Origin: Auanema rhodensis
Lineage: Eukaryota > Nematoda > Chromadorea > Rhabditida > Rhabditidae
DNA length: 64,000 bases
Reading direction: 5' to 3'
NCBI GenBank assembly: GCA_964057225.1
Contig: OZ059900.1
Location: 12,725,638-12,789,637, forward strand
The position numbers and the translations under genes were made by a program. Below are positions 11,713-23,274 of the stretch, one piece after another. Position 1 is the stretch's first letter. Each line of letters opens with the position of its first letter. The notes under the pieces are model-generated. The model was given only the letters and a program-made list of their open reading frames with translations. It had not been told where the DNA came from and ran no database searches.

Positions 11713-14700
11713 ATGAAGGAATGGTTCATTTTGCTGTTTGTTTCCCTAATCATCGGTAAGCGTCATTTGTGTATTTATGTATTTTGTATATCTGTGCACA
11801 TTACGGTTAAGAGAATCACATTTTTAGGAGTGAAACCAGATTGTGCCTGCAATGGTTTAGTGACAAACGTGGAACAACGTCAGGTTTTAACACTGATACG
11901 TGTTCTTTTCAAAAAACCGGAAAACATTTCAGAAAGCTTGCATCATAGTTTTAAAAAATTTTCAAAATGATGATGAAGCAGAACAGGCATGTAGATTGAT
12001 AGGAGGACATTTAATTCATCCCGATATGTTAACTCCTAATGTTATAGATTATATTAACCAGGTAAACGAGAAAAGCGAAACTACTCATGTGATCGACTAA
12101 GCAAATTTAATTATGAAAACTATTGTCAAGAAAGATTATATATAATATTAATTAATTTTCCGAACTCTGAACGTCCAGTATTAACTGGAATTTTGAGAGG
12201 GTATGGGAACAATGAAGCATCTGTACGTTGCCCTCTAAAGACAGACTCGCATCCAATCGACAAAGATTTAATATCTCAGCTGTTTATTGAGGTTATAACT
12301 TTTTATCTAAATTACATAAAATTTTCAAATTTATTTGCTTCGATAATCTTAATTATTCAAGTGGAAATCAGACACAACGCAACATTGTGCTTATATATTT
12401 AATAATAGTCTGACTTTGAGTCTAAATGAATGCAATATTCCTATGGACGCTGCTTGCGATATGAGTATTAATAATATTTTCATGTAATAGTTCGTTAGTT
12501 ATTTTTTTAGAAATGGAACAGTCTGACCAATGCTCCTCTTTAATGTTATGTCCAGAAGAAACTAGTTTTTCAGAATTATCGACTAGTGATACATTAGTTT
12601 CAGAGTCGTTCACATCTTCAAACGATTTATTTTCCTATTCTACTTTATCGCCGTATAGTTTAACTTTTTCAAAACCAACAGATTTACAAATCGGTGAAAC
12701 ATCTGAACAATCGAGCTTTGGCCCCGAAGCAACCCAATTTTATATGTCGACAGATACAAGCCAAATAATTGAAGAATCTACAGAAAGTAATACAAGCACA
12801 TCTGCTAGTGATACTGAAGCTACGCTTAAAGGGGAAAGTATTGAAGAATCTACAAAAAGCAATATGAACTCATCTACTGGTGATACTGAAGCTACGCCTA
12901 AAGAGGAAAGTATTGAAGAATCTACAGAAAACAATATGAGCACATCTGGAACTGATACCGACGCTACGCCTTATTGGGAAAATATTAAAGAATCTACAGA
13001 AAACAATATGAGCACATCTGGAACTGATACCGACGCTACGACTTATTGGGAAAATATTGAAGAATCTACAGAAAGCAATTCAAAGACGTCTGGAAGTGCT
13101 ACCGAAGCTACGCCTAACGGGGAAAGTATTGAAGAATCTACATATATCAATACGATCACTTCAGGAAGTGATACCGAAGCTACTCCTAACAGAGAAAGTT
13201 TGGAAGAATCTACAGAAAGCAATACGAGCACATCTGGAAGTGTTACTGAACCTACGCTTAACGGGGAGAGTATTGAAGAATCTACAGAAAACAATATCAG
13301 CACATCTAGAAGTGATACCGAAGCTACGTCTTATTGGGAAAATATTGACGAATTTACAGAAAGCGATACAAAAACATCTAGAAGTGCTACCGAAACTACA
13401 CCTTATTGGGAAAATATTAAAGAATCTACAGAAAGCAATATCAGCACATCGGGAAGAGATACTGAAACTACGCCTAATTGGGAAAATATTGAAGAATCTA
13501 CAGAAAGCGATACAAAGACATCTAATAGTGCTACCGAAACTACACCTTATTGGGTAAATATTGAAGAATCTACGGAAAGCAATACGAGCACATCGCAAAG
13601 AGATAACGAAGCTATTCTTAACGGGGAAAGTGGTGAAGAAACTACAGAAGGCAATACAAACACATCTGAAGGTGCTACTGAATCTACTCCTGAGAGGGAA
13701 GGTGGTGAAGAAACTACAGAAAGTAATAAAAAAACATCTGGAGGTGTTAACGAAGCTACTCCTCAAGGGGAAAATATTGAAGAATCTACAGAAAGCAATA
13801 CAAAGACATCTGAAAGTGCTACCGGAGCTACTCCTGAGAGGGAAGGTGGTGAAGAAACTACAGAAAGTAATAAAAAAACATCTGGAGGTGTTACCGAAGC
13901 TACTCCTCAAGGGGGAAAAATTGAAGAATCTACAGAAAGCAATACAAAGACATCTGAAAGTGCTACCGGAGCTACGCCTAACGGTAAAAGTATTGAAGAA
14001 TCTACAGAAAGCCATACGAGCACATTCGAAAATGTTACTAGAGCTACGCCTCACGAGGAAAGCATTGAAGAATCTACAGAAAGCTATACGAGCACATCTG
14101 GGAGTCACACCAAAACTACGCCTCACGGGGAGGGTATTCAAGAATCTACAAAAAGTAATACAAACATTATTGGAAAAGTAACTGAAAAAACAAAGACAAG
14201 TAATTCTTTACCAACCACACTCTATGATATTTCAAACACCAACAATCCACATAGCTCTACAAAATCAGAAAAGAATAAAGTCACAATCGATAATAATCAA
14301 GGAATTAACAGCAAATTAACAACATTAGAAACATATAAAACATCCTCAACATCATTGTTTACTTCAACTGAAACATCATTATTAATTACAACAACTGATA
14401 ATTCAAAGAGTAATCATTCCAACAGAAGTATGCTTGATTTTTCTATAAAACATTGAGTTGTAAATTTTCCAGAATGTACAAGTTTTGAATTTCATATTTT
14501 CGGTATATGTTTGGATTGGAGGTTTCTTCTACTGTTCTGTGTTCTTTTAATTGCTTTAAACTGTTTGTGTTGGCTTTTCACTATACTCGGATGTGGTGAA
14601 AAGAAAAAAAACGTATCTGAAGCACATTTGGAAACGTATGTTGTCCCTGTCATCCTAACATTTAAATTGATTTTCAGTGCGGTGAAAACTAATACTGGTA

Positions 14701-16154
14701 AATAAAGAAAAATGAAAAATTCTTTCTTATAATTTTGGGCTCACAGATCATCTGAGATTTCTTGAAAAAAATTGCTAATTTTCTGTATTTTAGGCAAAAC
14801 TCGGAGAAATTCAATTTTTGTAATTGATCAAGAAATGATAGCTCCGTTACCAGGTAAGAAAATTTTTAGATTTATTTTAAAATATTACGTTAAAATTATG
14901 CTGTTTAAACACAGTGCTTCCATCCCATTTACTACTTCCCCGCATATCGGATAACGCGGCGCTTGATATTCCACCGTCTGCTCCTACAATTGAACCAACT
15001 GTAGATGTAGCTACTCAAACTGATTTTGACTTCGTGTCGAAAGTAGCACCAAAAAAAAAAGTTTGTTAATGACATGAAGTTTTGAATACATATTCGAACG
15101 TTTTTCAGAGACCAGCTATTGAACCTGCCCTAGAAGACGATGTTTCATTGAATATTCCTTATTCACCTGAACGTGAATAAAATCCATTTTTTGAACTTTC
15201 TAAAAAATTATTTCCAGATGAAGTTGCTCCTATCGGTGACTTGCTAATGTTTGAGAAAAATATCAATCCTCGAGCTGAAAGAAAAATTACCAATCCTCAT
15301 GCTAAAAGTGAGAATATTAATATTTCAATCTTTTCAACTGATTTTTTAGCCTATTCTGGACCAGCAACAATGTTTCCGTTTGTTTAACATTACTAGTATT
15401 ATCAATTTTGATTGTTTCACAGATCACCTCCTATAAATAAAAAAAACCCATCCACAAACAGATTCCCATCACCACCCTCTGCGAGACCAGTGTTTTCACC
15501 AAGATCAGTAGAAAATGAAACTTTTGAGAGAAAACTGTGAAAAAAAATATGCATGTAATAACTTGAGCTTTCTATAATTTTCAGCAATTCATCAGACGAA
15601 TCAAACAAAATAAGTACACCTAATTCGAACAATAAACACAAAGATAATATGAAAAATGAAGATTCTGTTCCTCGAACTGCTGAGAAAAACAGACCTTTTC
15701 AAACTTCAATTAATTTTCCTTCACCTCCGAATTCAAGAAAACAGCTCCAATCATCACATCCATCATTTGAAAATATGACTTCAAAGTTAGCACTAATGTA
15801 ATAATAAATCATTTATATGTTTATCAGGATTGCACAGAAAGAAGATTTTTCTTTTGGTTCTCAAACAACAGCATCAAATTTGCGGCCTAAGTCGAATTTC
15901 TCAGCATTTTCTAATCAGCAGCCTTCGGATGTTCGTATGAAACGAGCAAAAGGCCGACTTGGAGGGGTAATATTAATGATACATTAATAAAACTCAATTA
16001 TTCATTTCCCTAAATTAACTTTTTTTAAATATTGTTGAGAAATATTTTCCATTCTTTAATTTTATAGGTAGTTAAAGCTGGAAATCCATCTGGAGAAGCT
16101 CCAACTGGGTGGAAGCCGTGGAAAATCAAGACTGATACTTTCGGTATTCCGTGA
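11713..16154 (+). CDS. Single-pass membrane glycoprotein: C-type-lectin-like region plus Ser/Thr repeat stalk
   Basis: Exons: 11713-11755, 11828-11883, 11933-12291 (see the frame note), 12362-12464, 12511-14427, 14473-14635, 14678-14697, 14794-14853, 14915-15060, 15109-15172, 15218-15307, 15350-15377, 15423-15536, 15585-15785, 15828-15966, 16068-16154. It starts with signal peptide MKEWFILLFVSLIIG. Pieces resembling a divergent C-type lectin fold follow: EAEQACRLIGGHL, then WKSDTTQHCAYIF and LNECNIPMDAACDM. Next is a Ser/Thr/Glu-rich stalk with 19 tandem repeats. One membrane span follows (FLLLFCVLLIALNCLCWLF), then a roughly 400-residue polar, Pro/Ser-rich tail ending KIKTDTFGIP. It probably sits at the surface with an O-glycosylated stalk. 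As listed, the exons are one base short of an open frame. Excising 11991-12061 as an intron restores frame (about 1172 residues), as would one extra base near 12071. I cannot name an orthologue. Confidence 0.72.
12768..14135 (+). repeat. Coding minisatellite: 19 units of exactly 72 bp (24 residues)
   Basis: Unit consensus is about IEESTESNTSTSGSATEATP followed by NGES. Nineteen complete units run from 12768 to 14135 with no length change, and a degenerate 20th follows. Units 14-15 are nearly repeated as units 16-17, a recent 144-bp duplication. YWEN-ended and NGES-ended units alternate in blocks, which suggests unequal exchange. Serine and threonine dominate, with a glutamate pair at each unit start, as in a mucin-like or cell-wall-type stalk. 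Other frames and the opposite strand are also open because the repeat is a multiple of three; these are shadows. Confidence 0.95.
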
Positions 16155-16242
16155 ATAAAACTTCAAAATGTCTAAAGAGGATGAATTCTTGTTTGCGTTC
16201 TATTCAGCTTTTATGTATTTCATCAGTTAATATTATATTATT

Positions 16243-16248
16243 AATAAA
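16243..16248 (+). promoter_or_regulatory. Poly(A) signal of the lectin/mucin gene
   Basis: AATAAA 89 bases after the stop. A second copy overlaps the stop codon at 16154-16159 and is less likely. Confidence 0.5.
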
Positions 16249-17609
16249 ATATGTATTTAGTCATACAATAATCAAATAAGCTTAAATATAAATTCATATG
16301 CATGTGTATTAAAAAGAAAAAGGATTGTGTGTTTTCTGGTATTACTAGTTATCGTGAAAATAACATTGGTGATATGTTTTGTGAAAAGAAGGATTAAAGA
16401 TATTTGGAGAAACATGATAAAATATGCATTTACATTTCAACATGCTTTACTATTGCTTTCAGTCCATAATTTTGTTACAAGAAATGTATCTAAACAAACA
16501 TTCATTTTAACTTTTTGCTTTTAAAACAAATAGATTAACATTAAGCTATTTTCAAATCTGAAGTTCATAAATACGAAAACTGTTTTTCTCGTTTGTTGTT
16601 GAGAGAAATATTTCAATTTAATTAATTCATAATGACTCAAATGTAGCTGCAAGACTGTTTTAAAAAGCATTGATAAAAAATTAACATCAAACACTTTGAT
16701 TGATAGGTTTAATTACGGCTAAGTTTGTTTTTCGTTATATGATGTTATATCATTTCATTTCTCTGCGTCAACTGATCTACTTATAAGTAGAAAAATAATT
16801 TCATACACACTGATAAAAACCTTTTTAAAGTTGTCGTTTAATCTTTCTCATTTTTTTCAATAAACTTCTCAGAAAACTTTAAGTAGATTCTAATAATCCG
16901 TGCTGAAATACATGACGAAACAGAATTAAGTATTCATCACGCAAGGTAGTTTATTCCGGGAATTTTATGGTAATATCGCGTAGTGCATGTTAATTATCTG
17001 TCATCAATGCATTGCGAATAACGTAGAAATGAATTCAGCAAATCTTTCCAGTATATATCAAAAGCTTTTGTTCAACATTTTAACAAAATGTTTCTCTCCG
17101 TATTATTCAATTGTTTGTATGAAAATACAAAGTTGGGGCAAAAAATAAAAGCTATTATAGCATATTAAACAACGTCATGTCGTTGTTTATGTATTATTGG
17201 CCTTGGTTTGAAAAGAGTATTTGAGAGGCTGAAGATGTCATAAATCATTGCTTGTCAAAGTCTGGCTTTTAACTCATCAAATTATATAAGGTTAATTGAG
17301 CACAACGTCCTATTCATAAAGACCATAATAACTAAAGAGTCAAAAAAACCAAGTAATTAGTTTTTTGCAAGTTATAATTCTACCGAATATCAACTGAATG
17401 GAAATGTCTTACTGACATGAAGTTAGAATATTCCTCAAGATTGTTTGTTGATGCTCCCAAATTCAAATTTCCTATTTCTCAATTAATAATTATGTGACAT
17501 TTGTAGACCCTAGTTTTCTCAAACTGATTTAGCAAGTATTTTAATAGTCCCCAACTGACTATATGAGTAAGCAGAGCTATCCTGGGCGGAGCTCTGTGCG
17601 TGTGAGCCT
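16249..17609. other. Intergenic, upstream of flp-8
   Basis: About 1.4 kb of AT-rich DNA with no supported gene. It presumably contains neuronal control elements for flp-8, but no defined site is recognised. Confidence 0.4.
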
Positions 17610-17619
17610 CATATATATA
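17610..17619 (+). promoter_or_regulatory. TATA-like element before flp-8
   Basis: An alternating TA stretch (CATATATATAGAGCTC) ends about 35 bases before the flp-8 start codon, within a locally GC-richer segment (17570-17630). Such short spacing would leave a very short leader; it could equally be transcribed 5' UTR. Confidence 0.35.
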
Positions 17620-17652
17620 GAGCTCACACAAAAACTTTTGCTCATTTCAAAC

Positions 17653-19141
17653 ATGCAGGCTCTCATATCTGCATCACTGATCTTTCTTCTCATCAGTGTT
17701 GCATGGGGATGTCCTGATTTTCCAAACGAACCCACGCGTTCCTCAGTTATCCAACAAATTTGCAAACTACAGGTTATTCACTTTTCACTTATTTGCTTGA
17801 GAAGATAACGTGATGTGTTTTAGGATCAAGTAACCAATTTATATGAAAGTGTTCTACATCACTGGAATGATGAATCAGGTTAGATTTAGATTTTTCATCC
17901 AATTGCAAAACATTTCTCTTATAGAGCTTGTTGGATACCCAGATTCTTTATCAAATGTAGCACCGACGTTGGTTAAAAGAAAAAATGAGTTTATACGTTT
18001 CGGAAAAAGATCAACAGATATGTAAGTTGCTTTTTTACAATATTATAAAATGAGAATGAATTATTATGATATTGTAATTTTAAGGCCTTCAAAACGGAAA
18101 AATGAGTTTATTCGATTTGGTAAAAGAAAAAATGAATTCATTCGGTGAGTGAAGCACACATAGACACACATGAACACACACATAAACACACATATACACT
18201 CACACGAACTCACACACTCACACACAGTCACACACACACACACACTCACACACAGACACAGACACACACACACACACACACATACACATAGACACACACA
18301 GACACAGACACACGCACCCACATACATACATATATACGTATATATATATATATATGTGTATGCGTATGTGCGTGTGTGTATATATATATATAAAGATAAC
18401 AAAGATGAGTATGTATTGAAATTTCGAAAACTTTAAGCAGAATTTATTTATGTTGAGGCTATCCATAAAACGTTGAGAACTATTTACATTAGGAATGCAT
18501 TAAAGCAACTTTAAAGTTCTGACATTTGAACAAATTTTTTTTCTCACAAAAACAAATCGTTATTTTTGTTACAAGGCTGATTTGAGTACTATAACAATTC
18601 AAAAAGCTGACAAATAACATTTTTTATTTAGTTAGAAATAAAGATGCTCATACTCATCACTTTTTGAATGCACAATATCAACTGATCTGAAATTGACTTT
18701 AAATTTTCAGTTTTGGAAGATCTCTATCTCCATTCCAACAGGATGACGTAAATGGTACGTTTTTGAATATTCTATGAAGACAGTTGCTAGCTTGTGCATA
18801 TGAAATGATAAACTGCATTTCTTGCTTCTTTTTCATGAGCTTCACAAACTATTGTTAGAATTTTCGACCTTTTCTCATTTTGTATTCATTTTTAAATGAA
18901 AGAAATACGAAAAACTAGCTATTCTCATCTTCGAAAATTTATTCGTAGCTTCTGAAAACTATATAAGAACTTATTATCTGTCCAGAAAAAAATCATGCAT
19001 GATTGCCCACAGGCATTCAACTCTTGACTTTTCTATGACCTTGGTTTTGTGTTTGTGTTTCATAATTTTCTTAGTTACACATCATGCTTTGCATTTTCAG
19101 CTATGGTTAAGAGAAAGAACGAATTCATTCGCTTTGGTTAA
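17653..19141 (+). CDS. flp-8: FMRFamide-like neuropeptide precursor, four copies of KNEFIRFG
   Basis: Exons 17653-17772, 17824-17878, 17925-18021, 18085-18144, 18711-18754 and 19101-19141 join in frame. The precursor starts with signal peptide MQALISASLIFLLISVAWG. A short Cys-containing spacer follows, then four KNEFIRFG cores, each preceded by KR (three internal cores plus one at the C-terminus). Each glycine supplies an amide, so the product is KNEFIRFamide, the peptide first known as Ascaris AF1 and encoded by flp-8 in C. elegans. The second and third copies are separated only by KR; the fourth ends directly at the stop after Gly. The split of the third copy across an intron (FIR/FG) is exact. 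It is secreted from neurons and acts on GPCRs. From memory the C. elegans gene has three copies, so a fourth would be a small expansion. Confidence 0.97.
18155..18393. repeat. Imperfect (CA)n then (TA/TG)n microsatellite in a flp-8 intron
   Basis: Starts ten bases after the donor of the 18145-18710 intron. About 180 bases of CACACA with scattered T, G and A interruptions pass into TATATA and TGTGTG. The purine-pyrimidine alternation is Z-DNA prone. Open frames seen across it on either strand are artefacts of the repeat. Confidence 0.95.
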
Positions 19142-20684
19142 TTTTTCACGTCAAATACTACGGTATCCCAGTGAAGTTAATTCTTGAATCGCAGAAATAT
19201 TTTGCGAATCATTAATACGCTTTGTTAAAAAATGAAATATTTTTTTATTATATAGTAGATGATGGGTTCTGTCGGTTTCATTGCTACTATTGTATTAATT
19301 TCGACCTTATATTTTTGATAAAGCATTGTTAATATTGCAGGAAAAACATGTGAATCATAAAAATTAAACAAGACAGTCATTAAACCTTTATAATATTTCT
19401 GTTATAAAATAATGTTCATTTACTAATACGAAGCAAAAACAATTAAATGAAGTTTATCCAAAAAAAGTGTAAGATAGAACAAGTTATATTAAAGCATTAT
19501 TCATCTGTTTTGCATTTTCTTGAAATCGAAAGTTGGATTTTGAATAGATTATCCAAAATATTGAATTACTTTGAGATTCATTTAAAAATAGAAACTTCCA
19601 AGTTTCTTAATCACTCATATAGCGTTTTATTCACAAATATGTATGTAGATACACATTTATATTTTTGCTTTGAATAGTGTTCTAATTGAAAAAAAGTAAA
19701 ATAATTCATCTAAAAATATCAAAACTTTTCTTGAATATATTTTTCTCTCAATTTTTTTATACCCCGTATCAACGAATAAAAGCTTCCACCTTCCATATTT
19801 CGCTTATATTCCATGCTAATTGAAAAAAATTGAACCGATATTTTATACAGATTTATTTATTATCAGATAATTGAGCGAATTCAGAAAATATGGATTACTG
19901 TAGTATTTGCCTATTAAATAGTTGATGGCACATAATATTAACAGATAAACTACACTAATAATAAGAGCAAAGAAGAAAAAACAAATGTTTCGACAAAATT
20001 GAAAAGATGTTCCATTATTTTAAAAATAGTTTGTTATGAAGAAATATCAATAAATTGAACAAGCCATGTATTGCCTTTTGACTTAAGATTTAACACGAAA
20101 TTAGTAATGAGTAAGAGCCATTGGTGAATTGAAAAGCACAATACAAAATCAATTTGTGAGATATGTACATAAATTGACAACACAGAACCGAAGTAACATG
20201 TAACATTTATAAGAATTTGTTGTTTGAGGAGCATTTATGACTTGTTATTGTTTAAACAGTTGAACTGCGAGAATCACACCCACTGTAAGCTACCTTAACT
20301 GCCAACTCATAAAGGTTTGTCTGCAAAAAAGAGCGTTTAAATACTATAAAGTAAAGTTTTTTTTTCACAGCCATGAGTTAGTGTTAATGCATTTGTTATT
20401 ATGTTAATGGAATGGTATGAGTAATAACTGTTTTTATCCTTAGAAAAAAAAAGATTTCTCTTAGGAAGGTGGTGAAATGAGAGCAGAGAACTGATATAAG
20501 CGAGACATGTGATGTAAACAGAGACATGTGCTGCAAAAATTGATAAAAGCTTGCGGAAGCGTGTACATACATGTTACGTTAGCACAGAAGATATAAACTC
20601 AAAAATAGTTCCAAAAAAAGGATAAGCATGCTTATGCTCAATTCATTCTGCTCACCTTTCTACAAATAGTCAAAGACAAATGCA
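19142..20684. other. Intergenic between convergent flp-8 and the Ig gene
   Basis: About 1.5 kb holding the 3' ends of two convergent genes. AT-rich; no further gene, RNA or mobile element recognised. Confidence 0.4.
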
Positions 20685-23274
20685 TCAGACTACAGCTTCA
20701 CGGCTCATATAAACATTGTAGCCGCTTCTAGAAACTCGTACCTCACAATCATGATTATCATTTGGATTAGCATCAGTAGAATCAAATTCATCGAAATAAG
20801 TTCCATTAGCGTTTGTACTGAAATTGTATGTGTATGTGAGATATACAAAGTTTTTAATAAGTTCAGGAAAAATATATACTTACTTTTCTTTTGTTTTAGT
20901 TTCAGGAAAGTTATTAAATGGCTTTTTTGCTTCTAAATTAAAAAACATATTTGTTTGTCTGTGAACCAAATCTTACTTGTAAAGCATAATACACCCCTTT
21001 TCACGCAAATCGCTATGAAGCATACTGATATAACAGCAAAAGCTAAAAAGACCAAAAATGTGATCCACCAACCAGACAGATGGGCACTCAGTGAAGAATT
21101 GGCACCTAATAAGTTATCCATGGGAATATTGATTCTAAACAAAAATATTTACATAATATATTCAATTGCCTAATTTTATACGTTTTTACACCAAACTGAT
21201 TTTGCAGTTTGAGATAGATTTGACGATATTGATCTTCTTTGGTAAATGCCGTAACCAGCAGGCGGGCGAGATAACAATTAGGCACGGTATTATTTTGAGC
21301 AGTACTTTCAAATCTAAAGTTTCCCCATGATTGTCCAACCTTAAAAACATAGTGTTTATAATGTACTTTTGATTAAAATTAATTTTTTAATTCAATTATA
21401 CCTGCAGATCGTTGTTATCAACGCTGAAGACAACCTCTCTTGGTGGACGCGGCATTGGATCAGCACAGTATCTAACAGTCAACACCATTTTGTTTGAATT
21501 AGGAATCTAAAATAAGTAGTTGCTTCTTCTTCTCGGTTTTATTTACATACTTGCTCAAAAGAAATAGGGACGTCTGAAATTTCCGGAGGACCAATAGCTT
21601 GAATTGCTAGAATACTGCTACCAGGCAGATTTAGTCCAGGTGAGCATTCAGGCGATCCTTGGCTTACGTAAGAACAAGCAGAACACCAGTACGTTCCCGA
21701 ATAAGAGAAGTTTGCTACGCGAAGTGAACAAATAGCATTTAATCTCTTGAAAAATGTTTGATTATTATTCAGATATTTTCATTTTGCTTACAACTGCCGA
21801 CGATCCTACCATATCAGCTGACACTTCTTCATACTGACCATCAAATCCTTGCGGACAAGAAGCTTCAACAACCTAAGTGATAAAATAAATTTGGCGATTT
21901 GCGTTATATCTGCTTACTTGGCCATTACTTTTGCGCAATCTCCAAAATACAACAGGTCTAGGATTGCCTTGTACTTGACATCTCAAATTAATTTGCTGAT
22001 TGATTTCTAATCTATTGCCAGCTTGGAATGGTGAAGAAGATTGTAGAGATGCGAAATTAGTTTGAAGCAAACGAGCAGGCGCTGTAAATAATAAAATATT
22101 TGCATTATTTAGAGTATTTTTTTTAGTTTAAAATAAAAATATTTCCATTTAAAAATACTTACAGTAGGGATCTATTTGAACTGAATGACTTGTTGGCATT
22201 TCCATTTCACTATATAGACCATTGTTAGCTTGGCATTGAATTGAGTGTCCGATCATTTCGGTACCTATTGTGATTTGAGCCTCATTCACACTGAAAAGCG
22301 TTAATATGTTTTTTTTCATTGAAAGCAACTTTTAACCTGGTCGACTGCCCATTTTTCAACCATCGATATGTTGTTGGTGGTGGATGAGATTGTATATTAC
22401 ATTTAAGTGTTTTACGTCTCTCAGCTTGCTGGCACTTGCCATCTGGTCCCAGTATACATTCTACGTAAAATCTATAAAAAATTAGATTTGAAATGTGCTT
22501 AACGTCATAACGAATTCAAACCTAAAACCTTGATTGGCTATAAGAATTGGACTTTGACCAGTTATATCAACAACATGCGGCTGATGCAGATATTGAACAT
22601 CGATCACAGCTGGTTGAGAATCAACCGTGCCTAAACAGAAAATATTTTTGCATGTATGTTCGTTAGTTTTATTAAAATATTTTTGAATATATGTTCGTTA
22701 GTTTTATTAAAATATTTTTCCAAGCTAACCTCCGTTGACAGCTGCCTGGCAGATAACTGTTGCTCCAGTCCAATTCACGTTAGCAGCTACATTCTTGAGC
22801 ATTACGCACTGAAGTTAACTTTAATAGACATCAAAAAAATAAAAATTACCGGGAAGCCAGCGTTACGAGTTAAATCTTGAGCTGAACTTAGAACACTAAC
22901 AATGTCTGTTATATTTTTTTCTAAACAGTCAGTGCACACAAATCTAAGTTGACTCACTGGTGTCTCGGAGACCTATAATATACAAAATATGATTGAACGT
23001 AAATTTTATAAAGATTAATTATCAATTAAATAAATTGAAAACTAACACAATAAATGGCTTCTTTTGCTTGTGTTCCAAGCATAATCCATTTAATTTGCTT
23101 CAACTGTTGTGCGTTTGACACAGAAAATGGAGTATCTGTGATTTTTACTTGTACCGAGGGCATAAGTAGTTGACCTAAACGGACAATTATAAATATTATA
23201 CATTGCGAAAAATCAATAATGCTACCTGTAAGTAATGAAGGAAGTATTGTTAGGTAAATTAATACCAACAACAT
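20685..23274 (-). CDS. Immunoglobulin-superfamily type I membrane protein
   Basis: Fifteen exons on the minus strand (23274-23226, 23174-23047, 22972-22850, 22808-22730, 22630-22522, 22471-22337, 22290-22163, 22081-21918, 21872-21792, 21745-21551, 21506-21402, 21339-21182, 21134-20977, 20932-20884, 20817-20685) join in frame to about 597 residues. Signal peptide: MLLVLIYLTILPSLLTG. The ectodomain has three to four Ig-like units. The clearest are KCNIQSHPPPTYRWLKNG with SIQCQANNGLYS, and LRCQVQGNPRPVVFWRLR with YSGTYWCSACSY. Several N-glycosylation sequons are present. One span (WWITFLVFLAFAVISVCFIAIC) precedes a short acidic tail ending YMSREAVV, a possible PDZ ligand. It is probably a cell-surface adhesion or recognition protein. 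I cannot assign it to a named C. elegans family member. Confidence 0.85.
22647..22721. repeat. 35-bp tandem duplication in an intron of the Ig gene
   Basis: TATGTTCGTTAGTTTTATTA occurs at 22655 and again at 22690 with matching flanks (AAAATATTTTT). It lies wholly inside the 22631-22729 intron, so the duplication roughly doubled this small intron. Confidence 0.85.

Noticed and set aside
13161-14141. A 326-codon open frame on the minus strand and long plus-strand frames over the Ser/Thr repeat
   Set aside because: The 72-bp repeat is a multiple of three and happens to lack stops in other frames. Only the frame giving the signal-peptide-linked, splice-consistent Ser/Thr protein fits the gene model.
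18064-18466. Cys/Val-rich and His/Thr-rich open frames on both strands
   Set aside because: They are translations of the (CA)n/(TA)n microsatellite inside a flp-8 intron.
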